From Wolfiporia cocos (Eukaryota > Basidiomycota > Agaricomycetes > Polyporales > Phaeolaceae), in NCBI GenBank assembly GCA_029448655.1, contig JACCLO010000010.1, positions 2,914,001 through 2,978,000 of the forward strand: 64,000 nt of DNA, read 5' to 3'. The stretch's first letter is position 1, and each line of letters begins with the position of its first letter. Positions 36,054 through 47,186 of this stretch are shown one piece after another. Made by a program: the position numbers and the translations under genes. The notes below the pieces were generated by a model that saw nothing but the letters and a program-made list of their open reading frames with translations, did no database searches and had not been told where the DNA came from.

Positions 36054-38642
36054 TCATGTTTGTGCTGGGGCGGGGGCTGGCGGTGCAGTAATGGGCAGTT
36101 GCCAGATCCTGACGGTGCTGTCCTCCGATGCAGACACAAGGCGCGTCTTGTCAGGCGCGAAGCGCAAATGGGTAATGTTATCCGTATGGCCGTCGAACGA
36201 CGCGATCTCCATCCGCGTCCTCGTACTCCACACATGCACCGCATGGTCCTCCGAGCCAGCCGCGACGAGCTCGCCGTCCTTCGAGAACGCAGGCGCATCC
36301 ACGAGCGCCTCGTTCGTCTCCATCGACAGCGTCACCTCGCCGCTGAACGAGTCGCACTCCTTGATCATCCGGTCGCCCGCGACGCTCAGCACGCGCTTCC
36401 CGTCCGGCGAGAACGCGGCGCGCCACACCGCGCCCGCGTGCTCGCGCAGCGTGACGAGCTCCTCGCCGGACTCGGTCTGCCAGATGCGCGTGCTGCCGTC
36501 GTCGGAGCTCGTCAGGAGGCGGCGCCCGTCGGGCGTCCAGTCGACCGAGCAGATCACGCCCTGGTGTCCCTCGAGCGTGTGGATATCGCCGCCCGTGCGC
36601 ACCGACCAAATGCGCGCGAGGCAGTCCGAGCTCGCGGACAGGATCTTGGTGCCGTCGGGGGAGAAGGCGACGTGCATGACCATCGCCGTGTGTCCTGTCA
36701 GCACGTGCTTCTGCGGGCTCGCGCTGTTCTCCAGGTCCCAGATGCGGATGGTGAAGTCGACTGAGGACGACGCGAGGAGCTTGCCGTCGGGGGAGAACGT
36801 GATGCAGTGCACGAAGCCTTCGTGGCCCCTCAGCTCCTGGAGCTTGATTCCTGTCGCAGAGTTCCAGATGATGATCGTGCGGTCGCTCGAACCCGACGCG
36901 AGTTTGATGCCATCAGGGGAGAACTCGAGAGTGCAAACTGATGATGTATGCTCTTCGAGGTTGCCGCGGCGTCGGCCTGTGACCGGGTCCCAAGTGACGA
37001 CCGCGCCGTCTTCGTATCCGCTTGCGATGTATTTACCATCTGAAGAGTACGCGAGTGCGGTGACGCCGCCCTTGTTGGTTTCGCCTTGTGTATTCAAGAT
37101 ATAACCACCCATTCTCGATATTTCCTTTGCTTTCTCTTCTTCATCCATATCGACGTCAGGATCGTTTGCCTCTCCTTCGGCGGGCTCATCTGCGCCCTGT
37201 GTATTGATCCGAGTTGGATCGAAAGCTGTCCCCTCGAAGGAGAGTATCCCGACTGATTGAGACATCAGTACGCGAATCGCCCTATGCAGGGTTGACTTAC
37301 GGCCATCCTCGTTAACTTCGATTTGCGGCTGTGCTTCCCGCAGGAGTGCCATAAAATCTTGCGGTATCTCTCGATCCTGGCGGACCCAGTTTAGAGCACG
37401 CCATGGAGTATACAATGCGAACGTACCAAGATCTGGCACAGGTTGACAACATCCCTATCGCTCGCGATCGCCGCCTGTGCGTCTTCATTCTAAGGTTCGG
37501 GTATCGTAAAGTGTGCTGTCACGAGAGTGTTGACCGCCATACCTCAAGTATATAGTCAAGAAGTATGCCAACAGGGTCATAAGTAGAGACCTAGTCGCTC
37601 ATCGGATATAATCTACGACGCAGTCGACAGGCAGCATACCTTTGGTGTCGCCGGAACTGGCTCGACGACACCCTCGTCGTCGGAGTGAACGTCAGGATCC
37701 CTGGGCCCAGCACCCGCCTCCAGCCTCTTGAGCGGAATGAAGCGCCTTCTCTTGTATCTGTAATAGTGCAGAAATACACACTGGTTCCGCGGCAGGTCAT
37801 CGGTACCATGGACACTGTCGCCACCAGGGGCCTTGCCTTTCCCCTTCGCATCTCCATCTTCATCCTCCGGCCCAGAGCGCTGGGCGAAGTAACTAGTCAT
37901 TTCTTGAGCAGCTTGAACCTTGAACGTTAAACCTGCGGGGGCACCAAAGTTTCCGGATAACGATATCTTGGCCGAACGTCCTTGGTGCGTAATAGCTGCG
38001 ACTGCCCATTGCTTCGTTTTCACCCATCCACGCACGAACAAGATGTCCTCGTCACTCTTGATATCGACATCGAGTTCATCAGTGATAAATTGATACCAAC
38101 TGTTGAAGTTAGCATGCATGTAGTTCGCCATACGGCGGCTAGGCAAGAGCTCGCCTCGGGTCGCTGAATCCTTCAATACTAGGAGAGCCCCCTGGTCTTC
38201 CATGCATTCAAACTGAACAGACGCATCGACGGCCATACCAGGTCTGATCCGAACGGTTTATCATGTCAAGGGATGTAGAGCGCATTGGCAGGAGAACTTA
38301 CGCCTGTACACTGGCGCCACCTTCGACCATGAGTGTTTTTATGCTCTTACTGCAGACTGGCCCAGCAACGATCGCATTCGGCTTTGTGTTGTAGCCAAAG
38401 TCCCTCGCTTGGAAGGACTTGTATGGCTTTTGACTAGGGACACCATATTTTGCATTGATTGGATCTTCCTTCTCCTTCATGGCATTGAAAAAGCGAATGA
38501 AACCACCCTTGTGAGTGTAGCCAACATCTCCGACCTCCACAGCACCATACTTGGTTGGCTCAGGCTCCCACAACGGCAGACCTTCACCGCATCTGAAGAG
38601 TTGTGCGGAGTAGACAATGTCAGCTGGAGTGACTGCGCTCAT
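36054..38642 (-). CDS. Uncharacterised N-terminal module fused to WD40 propeller, paralogue C
   Basis: Third member, closer to A than B is. ATG at 38642 (MSAVTPADIVYSAQLF). Part 1 carries GEGLPLWEPEPTKYGAVEVG and DVGYTHKGGFIRFFNAMK. Across an intron (donor GTAAGTTCTC, acceptor CGGATCAG) part 2 has DDQ-type EDQGALLVLKDSATRGEL, PSRRMANYMHANFNSW, FVRGWVKTKQWAVAAITHQG and NQCVFLHYYRYKRRRFIPLK. Small exons encode YDPVGILLDYILE and DREIPQDFMALLREAQPQIE; further in-frame introns (for example donor GTAAGTCAAC near 37300) are easy to miss. An acidic linker leads to eight WD40 repeats (37070-36080). The exon is locally GC-rich (36.2-36.7 kb), unlike A and B. Repeat 6 again lacks WD (KECDSFSG). Role unknown. 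Confidence 0.85.
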
Positions 38643-39516
38643 CGAGAGAGGGGGGTGTCGGCAGACTCTCTGAGAGGGTAGAGACAAGGAATGATACAAC
38701 TGCGAAGCCAAATGTAGAGACTGGCGCGGGACTGACGCCCTAAGAACCACATGGGGCAGTGAAGCGTGTATGCGATACTAGTCAACGTGTTTGCGAGATA
38801 GACATCGATTATGACACTCCGATAGGCACCGTGTTACAGCCATAGTGCTAGCAGGACCGCATGCGGCAGGGCGTGCAATGTCCAAAGCTGTGCATGCAGA
38901 GCGGCCGACTGAAGATGTTGGCGCGACGGTGGCTGTGGTGCGAATGGCATCTGGGCGCATTCGATGAGCGGACTGGACCCACACAGCCGCCGCACAGAGC
39001 GTTGTCGTCAAGTACGGTGCAGGATTATGACAAACAGGCGCCGTGGCATGGATTGGCGCCCGAAGATAGTAGCCACAAGTCCATCGATCGAGGGCGATCG
39101 CGACTTGCAAGCGACTCGATCGCCAACAGCCTATAGGTGACCTTGATGCTACTCCCGTGCAGCTTTATAATCTGTCTCGGGGGCGACATCATAATTACCT
39201 ACCAACCCGCGTAGAACATGAATCCGGGCCGCCGCAAGAATTTCGACGGAATACCATCAGAGGGCACATGGGGCATTCATGGTCCCCCTTACTACCGTCG
39301 CTCACGACCGTTGCTCTCCGAATTCGTCCTGAGGTCTTCGAAGATATTTAAGTCTCGTCATCAGGGACGATATGTTCTCATCATCGAGTCTCTTTCTTTC
39401 CTTCCGAGTTCCCTTTTCGCCTTGTGTCGTTGAACGGCCATTCCTTTTCGACCAGGTGTCCTCTTCACTCCTTTGCAGTCAGCGCAGGCCAGCATCCTTC
39501 ATTAAACCTTGCAAAA
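38643..39516. promoter_or_regulatory. Divergent intergenic region with pyrimidine-rich promoter
   Basis: Separates divergent genes. A TATA-like ATATTTAA at about 39344 and a pyrimidine-rich tract from 39384 to about 39480 precede the secreted repeat-protein start at 39517, a common core-promoter layout in filamentous fungi. No other element is seen. Confidence 0.35.
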
Positions 39517-42385
39517 ATGCTCTCCAGGTCGCTCGTGGCTCTTTTGTCTGCTTTGGCAGTTTCCGAGCAAGCCCTCGGCCGCCCTCTTGATTTCGAGATC
39601 CCTCCTGCCAGGCGCGCGTTTGAGCCGCGGGATGACACCGCGACATGCGGAGTAAGTGCTGCAGTCAATTGGAATTGCATTTATACCGACATTCTCTTAA
39701 CTCAGTCCTTTGTCACTGTAACTGTCACTCCCTCCGCCACCGCCACGAACGATGCCGTCGTTGTAAGTCACAAATCGGCTCAGGGATTTCGGTCACCGGC
39801 TCATAGTATGCGTAGAGCACTACAGCTTCCGCGACGGCGGCAGCTTCTGCCGCAAGCGCAAGCTCGACTCTGTCCGCATCGCAGATCGGCGACTTTGGCT
39901 CATGCAGCGTCCCCGAGATCATCTTCGCCGACGGCTTGGATGGTCGCAAGGAGACCGCGTTCGAGCCCGCCAATCTGACGTCGTACAATCATGGTGAGCC
40001 TCCTCCCCTGCTACGCGCCGAGCATCTGCTCTGACGCGCCGAGCAGGCTCGGCGGACGCGATCGACATCATCTCGCAGTTCATCTGCGACCAGCTCACGA
40101 ACGCGTGCGGCGCGAACGAGCTTGCGAAGACGACGTGCGCGAAGGCTGCCGCTGCCGCGGACCTCGTGACCGCGAAGACGGGTGGCCAGGCTGACGCATT
40201 CAACGCTGTATTTGGTATCCAGACCGACTTCGCGGCCGTCCCCGTTGTGAACGACCAGGGCGTGACCCAGTCCGTCGCTATCACCACCGCGGCCGCGACC
40301 GCGACCGCGAGTGCGTCGGGGAGCAACGTGGATGTCGTCGTGAGTCGGCTGGTTCTGCTTTTGTGCTAGGTTGCGATGTTGAATTGCAGTCACAGAGCTC
40401 CACTGATGCCGCTAGTGTCTGTGCCGCCAGTACCGTGACCGCTACAGTTACGGTCACTGTTCAAGCGACGTCCGCCGCGGCTCCGAGCGCCTCCAGCAAT
40501 GTTGACGTTGCGGTAGGACACTCACATCGCCATGCACACCGTTCTCATAGCTGACCTTTGCTTTACAGAGCTCCACGGCTTCTGCTGCATCCACTGCGTC
40601 CGCTGCTACTGCAAGCACGACACTGTCTGCGTCCCAGATCGGTGACTTCGGCTCTTGCACGGTCCCGCAGATCCAGTTCGGCGTCGGCTTCGACAACCGC
40701 AAGGAGACATCGTACGAGCCCGTCGACCAGGTGTCTTACAACCATGGTGCGTTCACTTCGACGAGTCTCGCCGCATCACTCTGACTCACCCCCGTGCCTC
40801 CCCTGCATCGTGCAGGCTCCGCGGACAATATCAACATCATCACGCAATTCATGTGCGACGCGCTCGTGAACACGTGCGCTGCGAACGACCTGGCCAAGAC
40901 GACGTGCGCGAACGCTGCGGCCGCGGCAGACACGCAGCCGACCGGGTCTGGGCAGCAGGCGGACGCGTTCAACGCCGTGTTCGGTATCAAGACTGACTTC
41001 GCGTCCATTGCTGAGGTCAGCGACACCGGCTCGACGATCGGCACCGTTGCTGGATCGTCGACGATCGTCGTTGCGACCGGGGCTGCGTCGACCGCTGCTG
41101 CGACCACCACCGCCGCGGCGTCGGCGGCGAGCACGACTGCTGCCGCTGCGAGTAGCGCGAGCAATGTTGATGTCGTGGTACGTCGCACTCATGGCTTTCG
41201 CGTGTCTCGCATGCTGATTTCTGGTATCCAGAGCTCGACGGCGTCCGCCGCGACCACTGCGTCCGCTGCCGCTGCGAGCACGACACTGTCTGCGTCTCAG
41301 ATCGGCGATTTCGGCTCCTGCACGGTCCCACAGATCCAGTTTGGCGTCGGATTCGACAACCGCAAGGAGACGTCATACGAGCCCGTCGACCAGGTGTCGT
41401 ACAATCACGGTGCGTTCACTTCGACGAGTCTCGCCGCATCACTCTGACTCACCCCCGTGCCTCTGCGCCTGCAGGCTCCGCGGACAACATCAACATCATC
41501 ACGCAGTTTATGTGCGACGCGCTTGTGAACACGTGCGGCGCGAACGACCTCGCGAAGACGACGTGCGCAAACGCAGCTGCCGCGGCGGACACGCAGCCGA
41601 CCGGGTCCGGGCAGCAGGCAGACGCATTCAACGCCGTTTTCGGTATCAAGACTGACTTCGCGTCCATTGCTGAAGTAAGCGACACTGGTTCTACGATCGG
41701 CACCGTTGCTGGATCGTCGACGATCGTTGTTGCGACCGGTGCGGCATCGACCGGTGCTGCTGCGACTACCACGGCGGCTGCGTCTGCTGCTGCTACAGCG
41801 GCAGCGGCGAGCAGTAACGCCGTACGTGCATAGGATTTGGTAACATGTCGTCGTCGTCCTGACTTTGATTTCGCAGGGTGCGGCTGCATCTGCATCCGTT
41901 ACGGTGAGCGCAGCAAGCGCGAGTAGCACGCTGTCCGCGTCCCAGATCGGCGACTTTGGCTCGTGCAGCGTCCCCGAGATCATCTTCGCCGTCGGCCTGG
42001 ACGGCCGCAAGGAGACCGCGTTCGAGCCCGCCAATCTGACGTCGTACAACCATGGTGAGCCTCCTTCACTGCTACGCGTCAAGCATGTGCGCTGACGCGC
42101 TGCGCAGGATCGGCGGACGCGATCGACATCATCTCGCAGTTCATCTGCGATCAGCTCACGAACGCGTGCGGCGCGGACGACCTTGCGAAGACGACGTGCG
42201 CGAAGGCTGCCGCTGCCGCCGACCTCGTGACCGCGAAGACAGGTGGCCAGGCTGACGCGTTCAATGCCGTGTTTGGGATCCAGACCAACTTCGCGGCCGT
42301 CCCCGTTGTGAACGACCAGGGCGTGACCCAGTCCGTGACGATTACGACCGCATCTGCTACTGCGTCTGTGTCTGCCACTGCGTGA
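39517..42385 (+). CDS. Secreted four-repeat protein (A-B-B-A)
   Basis: Likely extracellular or cell-wall associated; function unknown. A signal peptide (MLSRSLVALLSALAVSEQALG) and a short pro-like stretch precede four copies of a ~100-residue module. Each has IGDFGSC, GRKET or NRKET, SYNHGSAD, then a run with three Cys ending KTTCA, and QADAFNAVFGI. That makes four conserved Cys, enough for two disulfides. Ser/Thr/Ala/Val linkers suggest O-glycosylation. Eleven exons (39517-39651, 39706-39762, 39816-39993, 40047-40339, 40396-40512, 40569-40746, 40816-41177, 41232-41409, 41475-41821, 41877-42054, 42108-42385) sum to 2301 nt, 766 residues. Every repeat is split at the same place, the first exon always 178 nt with phase 1 after YNHG. 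Modules 1 and 4 resemble each other, as do 2 and 3. Confidence 0.88.
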
Positions 42386-42640
42386 GCGGACGATGAAGTT
42401 CCCCGTGCTCGGGTCTTTGGTCTGTTTGGGTTGTATTGAGGTTGTTATGCATGTTCACCAATAGGCGCGTCACTGTATTATTATGGAGCTCGATACCCTG
42501 TGTCACCTTGTTCCTCACAAATGGCATTCTTTTTCACATGCGACTGCATGGATACTGACCGCGATCGATGTTCTGAGCGGCATGCACGAGCGGAACAGAG
42601 TCACAAACTGAGAGCGATGACCTCCAAGTACGTTGCTATT

Positions 42641-43369
42641 TTATAGCGCATAACGATCTCTGACATCTGTACATGATAATAATAATATGGCGCTGTAGTA
42701 CTCGATGTCACTTGGGGGCGGCAGGCCCAAGAACCAGCGGACAGCCTCCCTCTTTGCGAGAGTATCTCCTTTGATCGACTGACTATATGACTTGAGCAGA
42801 TGTTTGTACCGCTCCTCTGCATACACACATGTCAGCGCGGCTAAGCGAAGGTCATGCACAATGCGTGAAACGCCAGAGAACTACACGTACTGGTCATATT
42901 CTCGAACTCGCCCTTGGCTCCAGGGAGGTTGGAAGGCGTCTTGCCGTCTGCCATCACGAGCGGCTTCACTGTCGACTTCTTGTTTGTGATCACCGCATTT
43001 TGCAGACGGGCATACAGCTGCGCCTGGCTGTTTGGTTGAGCACCGCATATTGAATTACCAAAGCGGAACGCGGAAGCGGGGTAGGAGGTCGAGCAATAGG
43101 AAACGGTGCGCACTTTAGCCTGACTGTCTCCTGGATTCCTTCCACCTTCTTCTGTAGCTCCGCCACGATTGCACGGAGATCGGGCACGGGCTCCACACCA
43201 TCTCGCGGCTCTTATACGACAGTGATCCCACTCTCGTATTCTTCCCATGCTCCCGCTCATGTCCTTGCAGTCGCTCGACCTGGTCCCTCACAGCGTCGAG
43301 CTCTTGGCCGAGCCGCGCCCGCGTGCGTTCGATCCCGCCAAGCCGTGAAGGCAGCCCGCGACTAGGCAC
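42641..43369 (-). CDS. Coiled-coil protein, tentative Mug135-like C-terminal domain
   Basis: Three exons can be followed on the minus strand: a heptad-like helix (IERTRARLGQELDAVRDQVERL); VPDLRAIVAELQKKVEGIQE with an intron beginning GTGCGC; and AQLYARLQNAVITNKKSTVK joined by an intron near 42870 to YAEERYKHLLKSYSQSIKGD, stop at 42641. The end pattern (N, PL, G, P, FP-like, then LL..Y...G...R..V..FLG) resembles the Mug135-like domain common in agaricomycetes, but this is by eye. The 5' end is unresolved: no ATG is in frame at 43369, and an alternative frame upstream (AKQISAALALLAALDVAASA) may belong to a first exon. Confidence 0.5.
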
Positions 43370-43808
43370 GCCACGTCCGCGTCCCCGCTTGGTACTGTAG
43401 GCGCTGATGCAGCAACATCGAGAGCGGCGAGCAGTGCGAGGGCGGCTGAGATCTGCTTGGCTATATTAGTGAAGGAAGCGGAGAGGTGCTGTGGCTATGC
43501 ATTTTGGTTATCAGCAGCGGGTGGATGCACCGCCATTAGCCATAGGGACATTGTCAGACCGCAGGACAAAAGGGAGAGCTGCTACACTTGGAATAGCTTA
43601 ATGATTTTGATGAGTATTGACCCATCTCTTCTTGACAACATTCTCTTGTCTACATGTACAACAACATGTTTGTTTCACAATATACAATAATGAAATCAGC
43701 TATTACTACAGAGACTGAGGCTGGATCTCATATCCTATAGTCTCTTGCTCATGAACTCAGAAGCTTGTTAACAAAAAGTATGTATCAGCTCATTCCATGT
43801 TGATAACC
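43370..43808. other. Possible first exon of the coiled-coil gene, otherwise empty
   Basis: Only the Ala-rich frame near 43400-43460 is suggestive. The remainder is AT-rich and holds no recognised feature. Confidence 0.35.
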
Positions 43809-45799
43809 CTATACTTCCCTGGAATACATGTTCATCAACCTATAGCTCATGCTCACAACCAGGGTCAAGTACATACAAGTTCTGATGAGACCATCTTCAG
43901 ATCCTGTGGCAAGTAGACCTCCTACAGAGGGTCTGGCAATTGAGAAAACCCCTGAGCATGAGGGGTGATTAGCAATGTTCCAACCAATCAAAGGCATGGA
44001 AGCATACGCTCTGCATTGTGGCCATTCAATCTACAACACAGCTTTCCAGACTCCCTATCCCAGAAATGCACCCCACCATCATCAGAGCCAGAGATGATCC
44101 ACTGTTCATCAGGCAACATTGTGATTGACCTCACCCAATCCTAGCAGCACATGCAATGATATGCATCAGAACAACATGCATCTTACACTGTAGACACACC
44201 TTGTGGCCAGTCAGTGTCCTAAATCTATCATCCGGTTGCACTTCATATTGTGCAGATGTGTGGCCTTCAGAGGCAGGAGCATTCTCAACACCCTCTTGTA
44301 CATGATATCCAGCAGTCAAAGAGCCAACATCCCAGTACTTCAGTGTATGATCATAACTACTGCTCAGAAGGGTCTGGCCATCATGAGTGAAGACAAATGA
44401 CCGGACAGCCCGTCGATGACCTTGCAGCCGGTGGAGTTGGCTGCCTGTACTTGCATTGAGAATGTGGATATCTCCAGAGTGCAAGCCTGCTGCCATGAGC
44501 TGGGAATGAGGGAAGAATTTGAGTGAAAAAACTGGATTTCCCACAGGAGCTACATAAAGAGAGTGGTGTCAGGACAAGGTGCATGTCAACTCCCGACAAT
44601 TACCTGTCCAGGTGGGATCTGATCCATCAGGCATGCTCCAGCATTTGACTGTGGCATCATCTGAGCCAGAGACGAGCCATGCATCATCAGAAGAAACATC
44701 CACAGCCCGGACATGATCGGTATGCCCTGAAAGACGCTTTACAAGCCTCTGTTCAGACACCTGCCAGACCTGCACGGAGTGAGATGCTCAGGAACGACAT
44801 GATTTGATGTACATACCAGAACATCGCACGGCTTGTACAAGCCGGCAACAAGAAGTTGACCATCGGGGCTGTAGTGTACGGTGTATAAGTCGTCATCTGC
44901 GCTATCTGTGAGGGTGCTAACCCGATGATGCGTCATACTATCTGTTAGGTGATGCATAGGACACTTACCATGCCAAAGCACCGGTCTCAACATCATATAC
45001 TTTCACCCCATTCCAGGCTGTAACGGCCAGATGCTGTCCGTCTGGAGAGAAGCACATCCAGTGGGGAGCACTGGAGGTCCAGATCAGCAAAATCAAACGC
45101 GCATACAATGCAGCTCTCGTGATCAAGAGCCGATGGAGTGGAGAACGAACCCTTCTTGACGGATTGTATGCACGAGCTCGATGTCAAGTCGCTGACTACG
45201 CGGCATATTCGAAGGGCCATCCTGACCCTTATCCAATAGTTTGAAAACCGCGTGCCAACCGCCTCCTTCTGTGATCGTTATCGATTGGGCTGCAAGCTGG
45301 GCTGCAAGAGCATCACGGAGACAAGGATCCCTCCAAGACTTGTTGCAGAGGGGGCATCTGTCTTTCTTTTTGAGCCATAAATCTGCACATTCTGCCTGTA
45401 TTTTCGTTGGCACAGCATCAGGGGAGGAAGAGAGGGACGCACATGGAATACGTGCATCGGACTGCAGGGCAGCTGCCTGAGAGGCTCGATTGCCGGAGCA
45501 TCGTCCGTCACAGGGGCGCCTCGGCGCTGGGGTGCAACGAAGCTTTCGTAGCACAATGAGCATGCCGCGTTGTGGTCCTCGAGCACGACATCGGGGAGAT
45601 CGGAGTCCTCCCAGGGGTTGCCGTCGATCGCGAGGCGTTGTATCGCCCCATCAAGCGTGTCTGCCGAGGGGGCTTCGGGAGCGGAGGGGATGTAGCGGAC
45701 CAAAGGGACCATCCTTATCAGCTCCTCGCGTTCGGGTACGGAAGCGAAATATTCTACGTCGGCCCTGTAACGAGACACGATATCCTCTACCGGAAGCAT
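43809..45799 (-). CDS. RING finger fused to Tup1-like WD40 propeller
   Basis: Start ATG 45799 (MLPVEDIVSRYRADVEYF). A RING-H2-like finger spans about residues 85-150: CSLCYESF, LPCSPMHVFH, an intron, then AECADLWLKKKDRCPLCNKSW. The second exon ends with RLDIELVHTI, which in Tup1 proteins directly precedes the first WD repeat. Downstream exons give CFSPDGQHLAVTAWNGVKVY, LYTVHYSPDGQLLVAGLY, GHTDHVRAVDVSSDDAWLVS, GHRRAVRSFVFTHDGQTLLS, SITMLPDEQWIISGSDDG, and LLATGSEDGLIRTWEV at the stop (43809). A RING plus Tup1-type propeller suggests a ubiquitin ligase or a modified corepressor. The join at 45114-45160 (47-nt intron) and another near 44960 need very short introns or frameshifts, so the gene may be decaying or may be two genes. 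Confidence 0.6.
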
Positions 45800-46346
45800 G
45801 GTGTGCAGAGTCGAGGGCGAGAGCGCCGGGAACACGCAGTACTCGAGCTCAGGCGCTCACTACTGAGGAACTAGATCCGTGTCGAGCGCCCACTTGACAC
45901 CATAGTGGCATTTATTTTTCCGTGCATGGGCTCGTTCGACGATATATCTTGCTCGATTAACATCTCAGTTCGCTTGCTGAATACACCCATCGCGAGCAGT
46001 AAAGCTCATCTCGCGTAAACGAGCCTACGCCATTGCCCGAGCTCCGCGCACCCGTCGGGCATCTCGCTCGCTCAGTGTTCGCGCAGTGCGCGATGCATCT
46101 GCCCGACCACGCTGAGGTTGACGTTGACGCTGACTGATCGATCGTTCGGCGCTTGAATCTCGCATCCTGGCCGTCAGTGGCTCGACGTACGCGTAGTTGC
46201 TATCAAGCTGTGACACCTTTGCGCCGTAGCTACATGCACCTTTCGCGGACCACGGAGCGTCAAGCTGCGGCCAGTGAAGTGAACTGCGCGTCTTGTTGCA
46301 TTCACGTACACTTTCCGGCATGATCGTTTCTCTCCCTGTGGGTGAC
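45800..46346. other. Intergenic, nothing recognised
   Basis: Upstream region of the RING/WD40 gene. Open frames on both strands have no family signal. Confidence 0.4.
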
Positions 46347-46354
46347 TTGGCCCT

Positions 46355-47178
46355 ACTAGGGCTGTTCAATTCTTATCGTTCAGTTCGTTCACTTCAATCG
46401 AGAGCGATCGAGCGATCGAAAATGAAACTCAGACACACTCCGACCGCTCCTGCCGTTTCGGGCAGGTATATGAGGCGCCTGGTCGCTCACAATTCTCTGA
46501 CTGCAATCTGTGCAGACTGACGCTGCCTCGGTGGCTCATGCAATGCACATGTACTGCTCGACGTACCGGAATGCTGATTGCCCTGAGCTGGGGTCGATAT
46601 TTTTGTCCTCCCATGACTCAGTCGGCACGCTCATTCTGTCTCATACCTCAGGATTGCATGCATAAATATGGCAATTAGCTTACTGCTCTCTCCTGGTTTA
46701 CTCGGACAACACGTTCAATCAATGTGTACGGTTTACACCGGGGGCATTATCTAATGACTTTGTCGGAAACATGCTGGTATCATTTGAATAAGTGATCAAA
46801 TGCGAACCTAATGCATTGATTGCTTATATAATACCTTCATTGAATAACACCCCCGGTGTCTGGATCTTTACGCAGCCAATGGTTAGCTGAGGTCATGTGT
46901 TTCTCACGATGTTATCAACCAATGCATTATGTTTGCATTTGATCACTTATTCAAATGATACCAACACGTTTCCGACAAAGTCATCAGATAATGCCCCCGG
47001 TGTTAGAGCTCTGTGGCAGCTGCAGCGAGAGGGCGAAATGTGCGAGCGACTGGGCGTCTCGGATACCTGCCCGAAATGGCAGGAGCGGTCGGAGTGCGTC
47101 TGAGTTTCATTTTCGATCGCTTGATCGCTCTCGATTGAAGTGAACGAACTGAACGATAAGAATTGAACAGCCCTACTG
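46355..47178. mobile_element. MITE with long TIRs, hAT-like (outer element)
   Basis: The left arm (46359 to about 46485) and right arm (about 47040-47173) are reverse complements over ~130 bp, starting GGGCTGTTCAATTCTTATCG. With ends at 46355/47178, near-identical 8-bp flanks TTGGCCCT (46347-46354) and TTGGCCCC (47179-47186) look like a hAT target-site duplication, and the right end CAGTAGGGCTG fits hAT termini. The ends could instead be set at 46359/47173 with TA duplications. No transposase is encoded. Confidence 0.75.
46736..47002. mobile_element. MITE with TTA duplication, PIF/Harbinger-like (inner element)
   Basis: A 267-bp element inside the outer MITE. TIRs of about 65 bp begin CACCGGGGGCATTATCT and end with its complement. 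TTA at 46733-46735 and 47003-47005 gives the 3-bp duplication typical of PIF/Harbinger. A third copy of the CACCCCCGGTG motif occurs at about 46848. Noncoding. Confidence 0.75.
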
Positions 47179-47186
47179 TTGGCCCC

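Noticed and set aside
39424..42384. Many long overlapping ORFs on both strands across the secreted repeat gene
   Set aside because: They are shadows of the GC-rich, Ala/Thr-rich repeats in other frames; only the plus-strand spliced frame has a signal peptide and matched intron phases.
46357..47175. Outer MITE as a Tc1/mariner element with TA duplications
   Set aside because: Possible, but the near-identical 8-bp flanks and CAGTAGGG end fit hAT better; kept only as an alternative.
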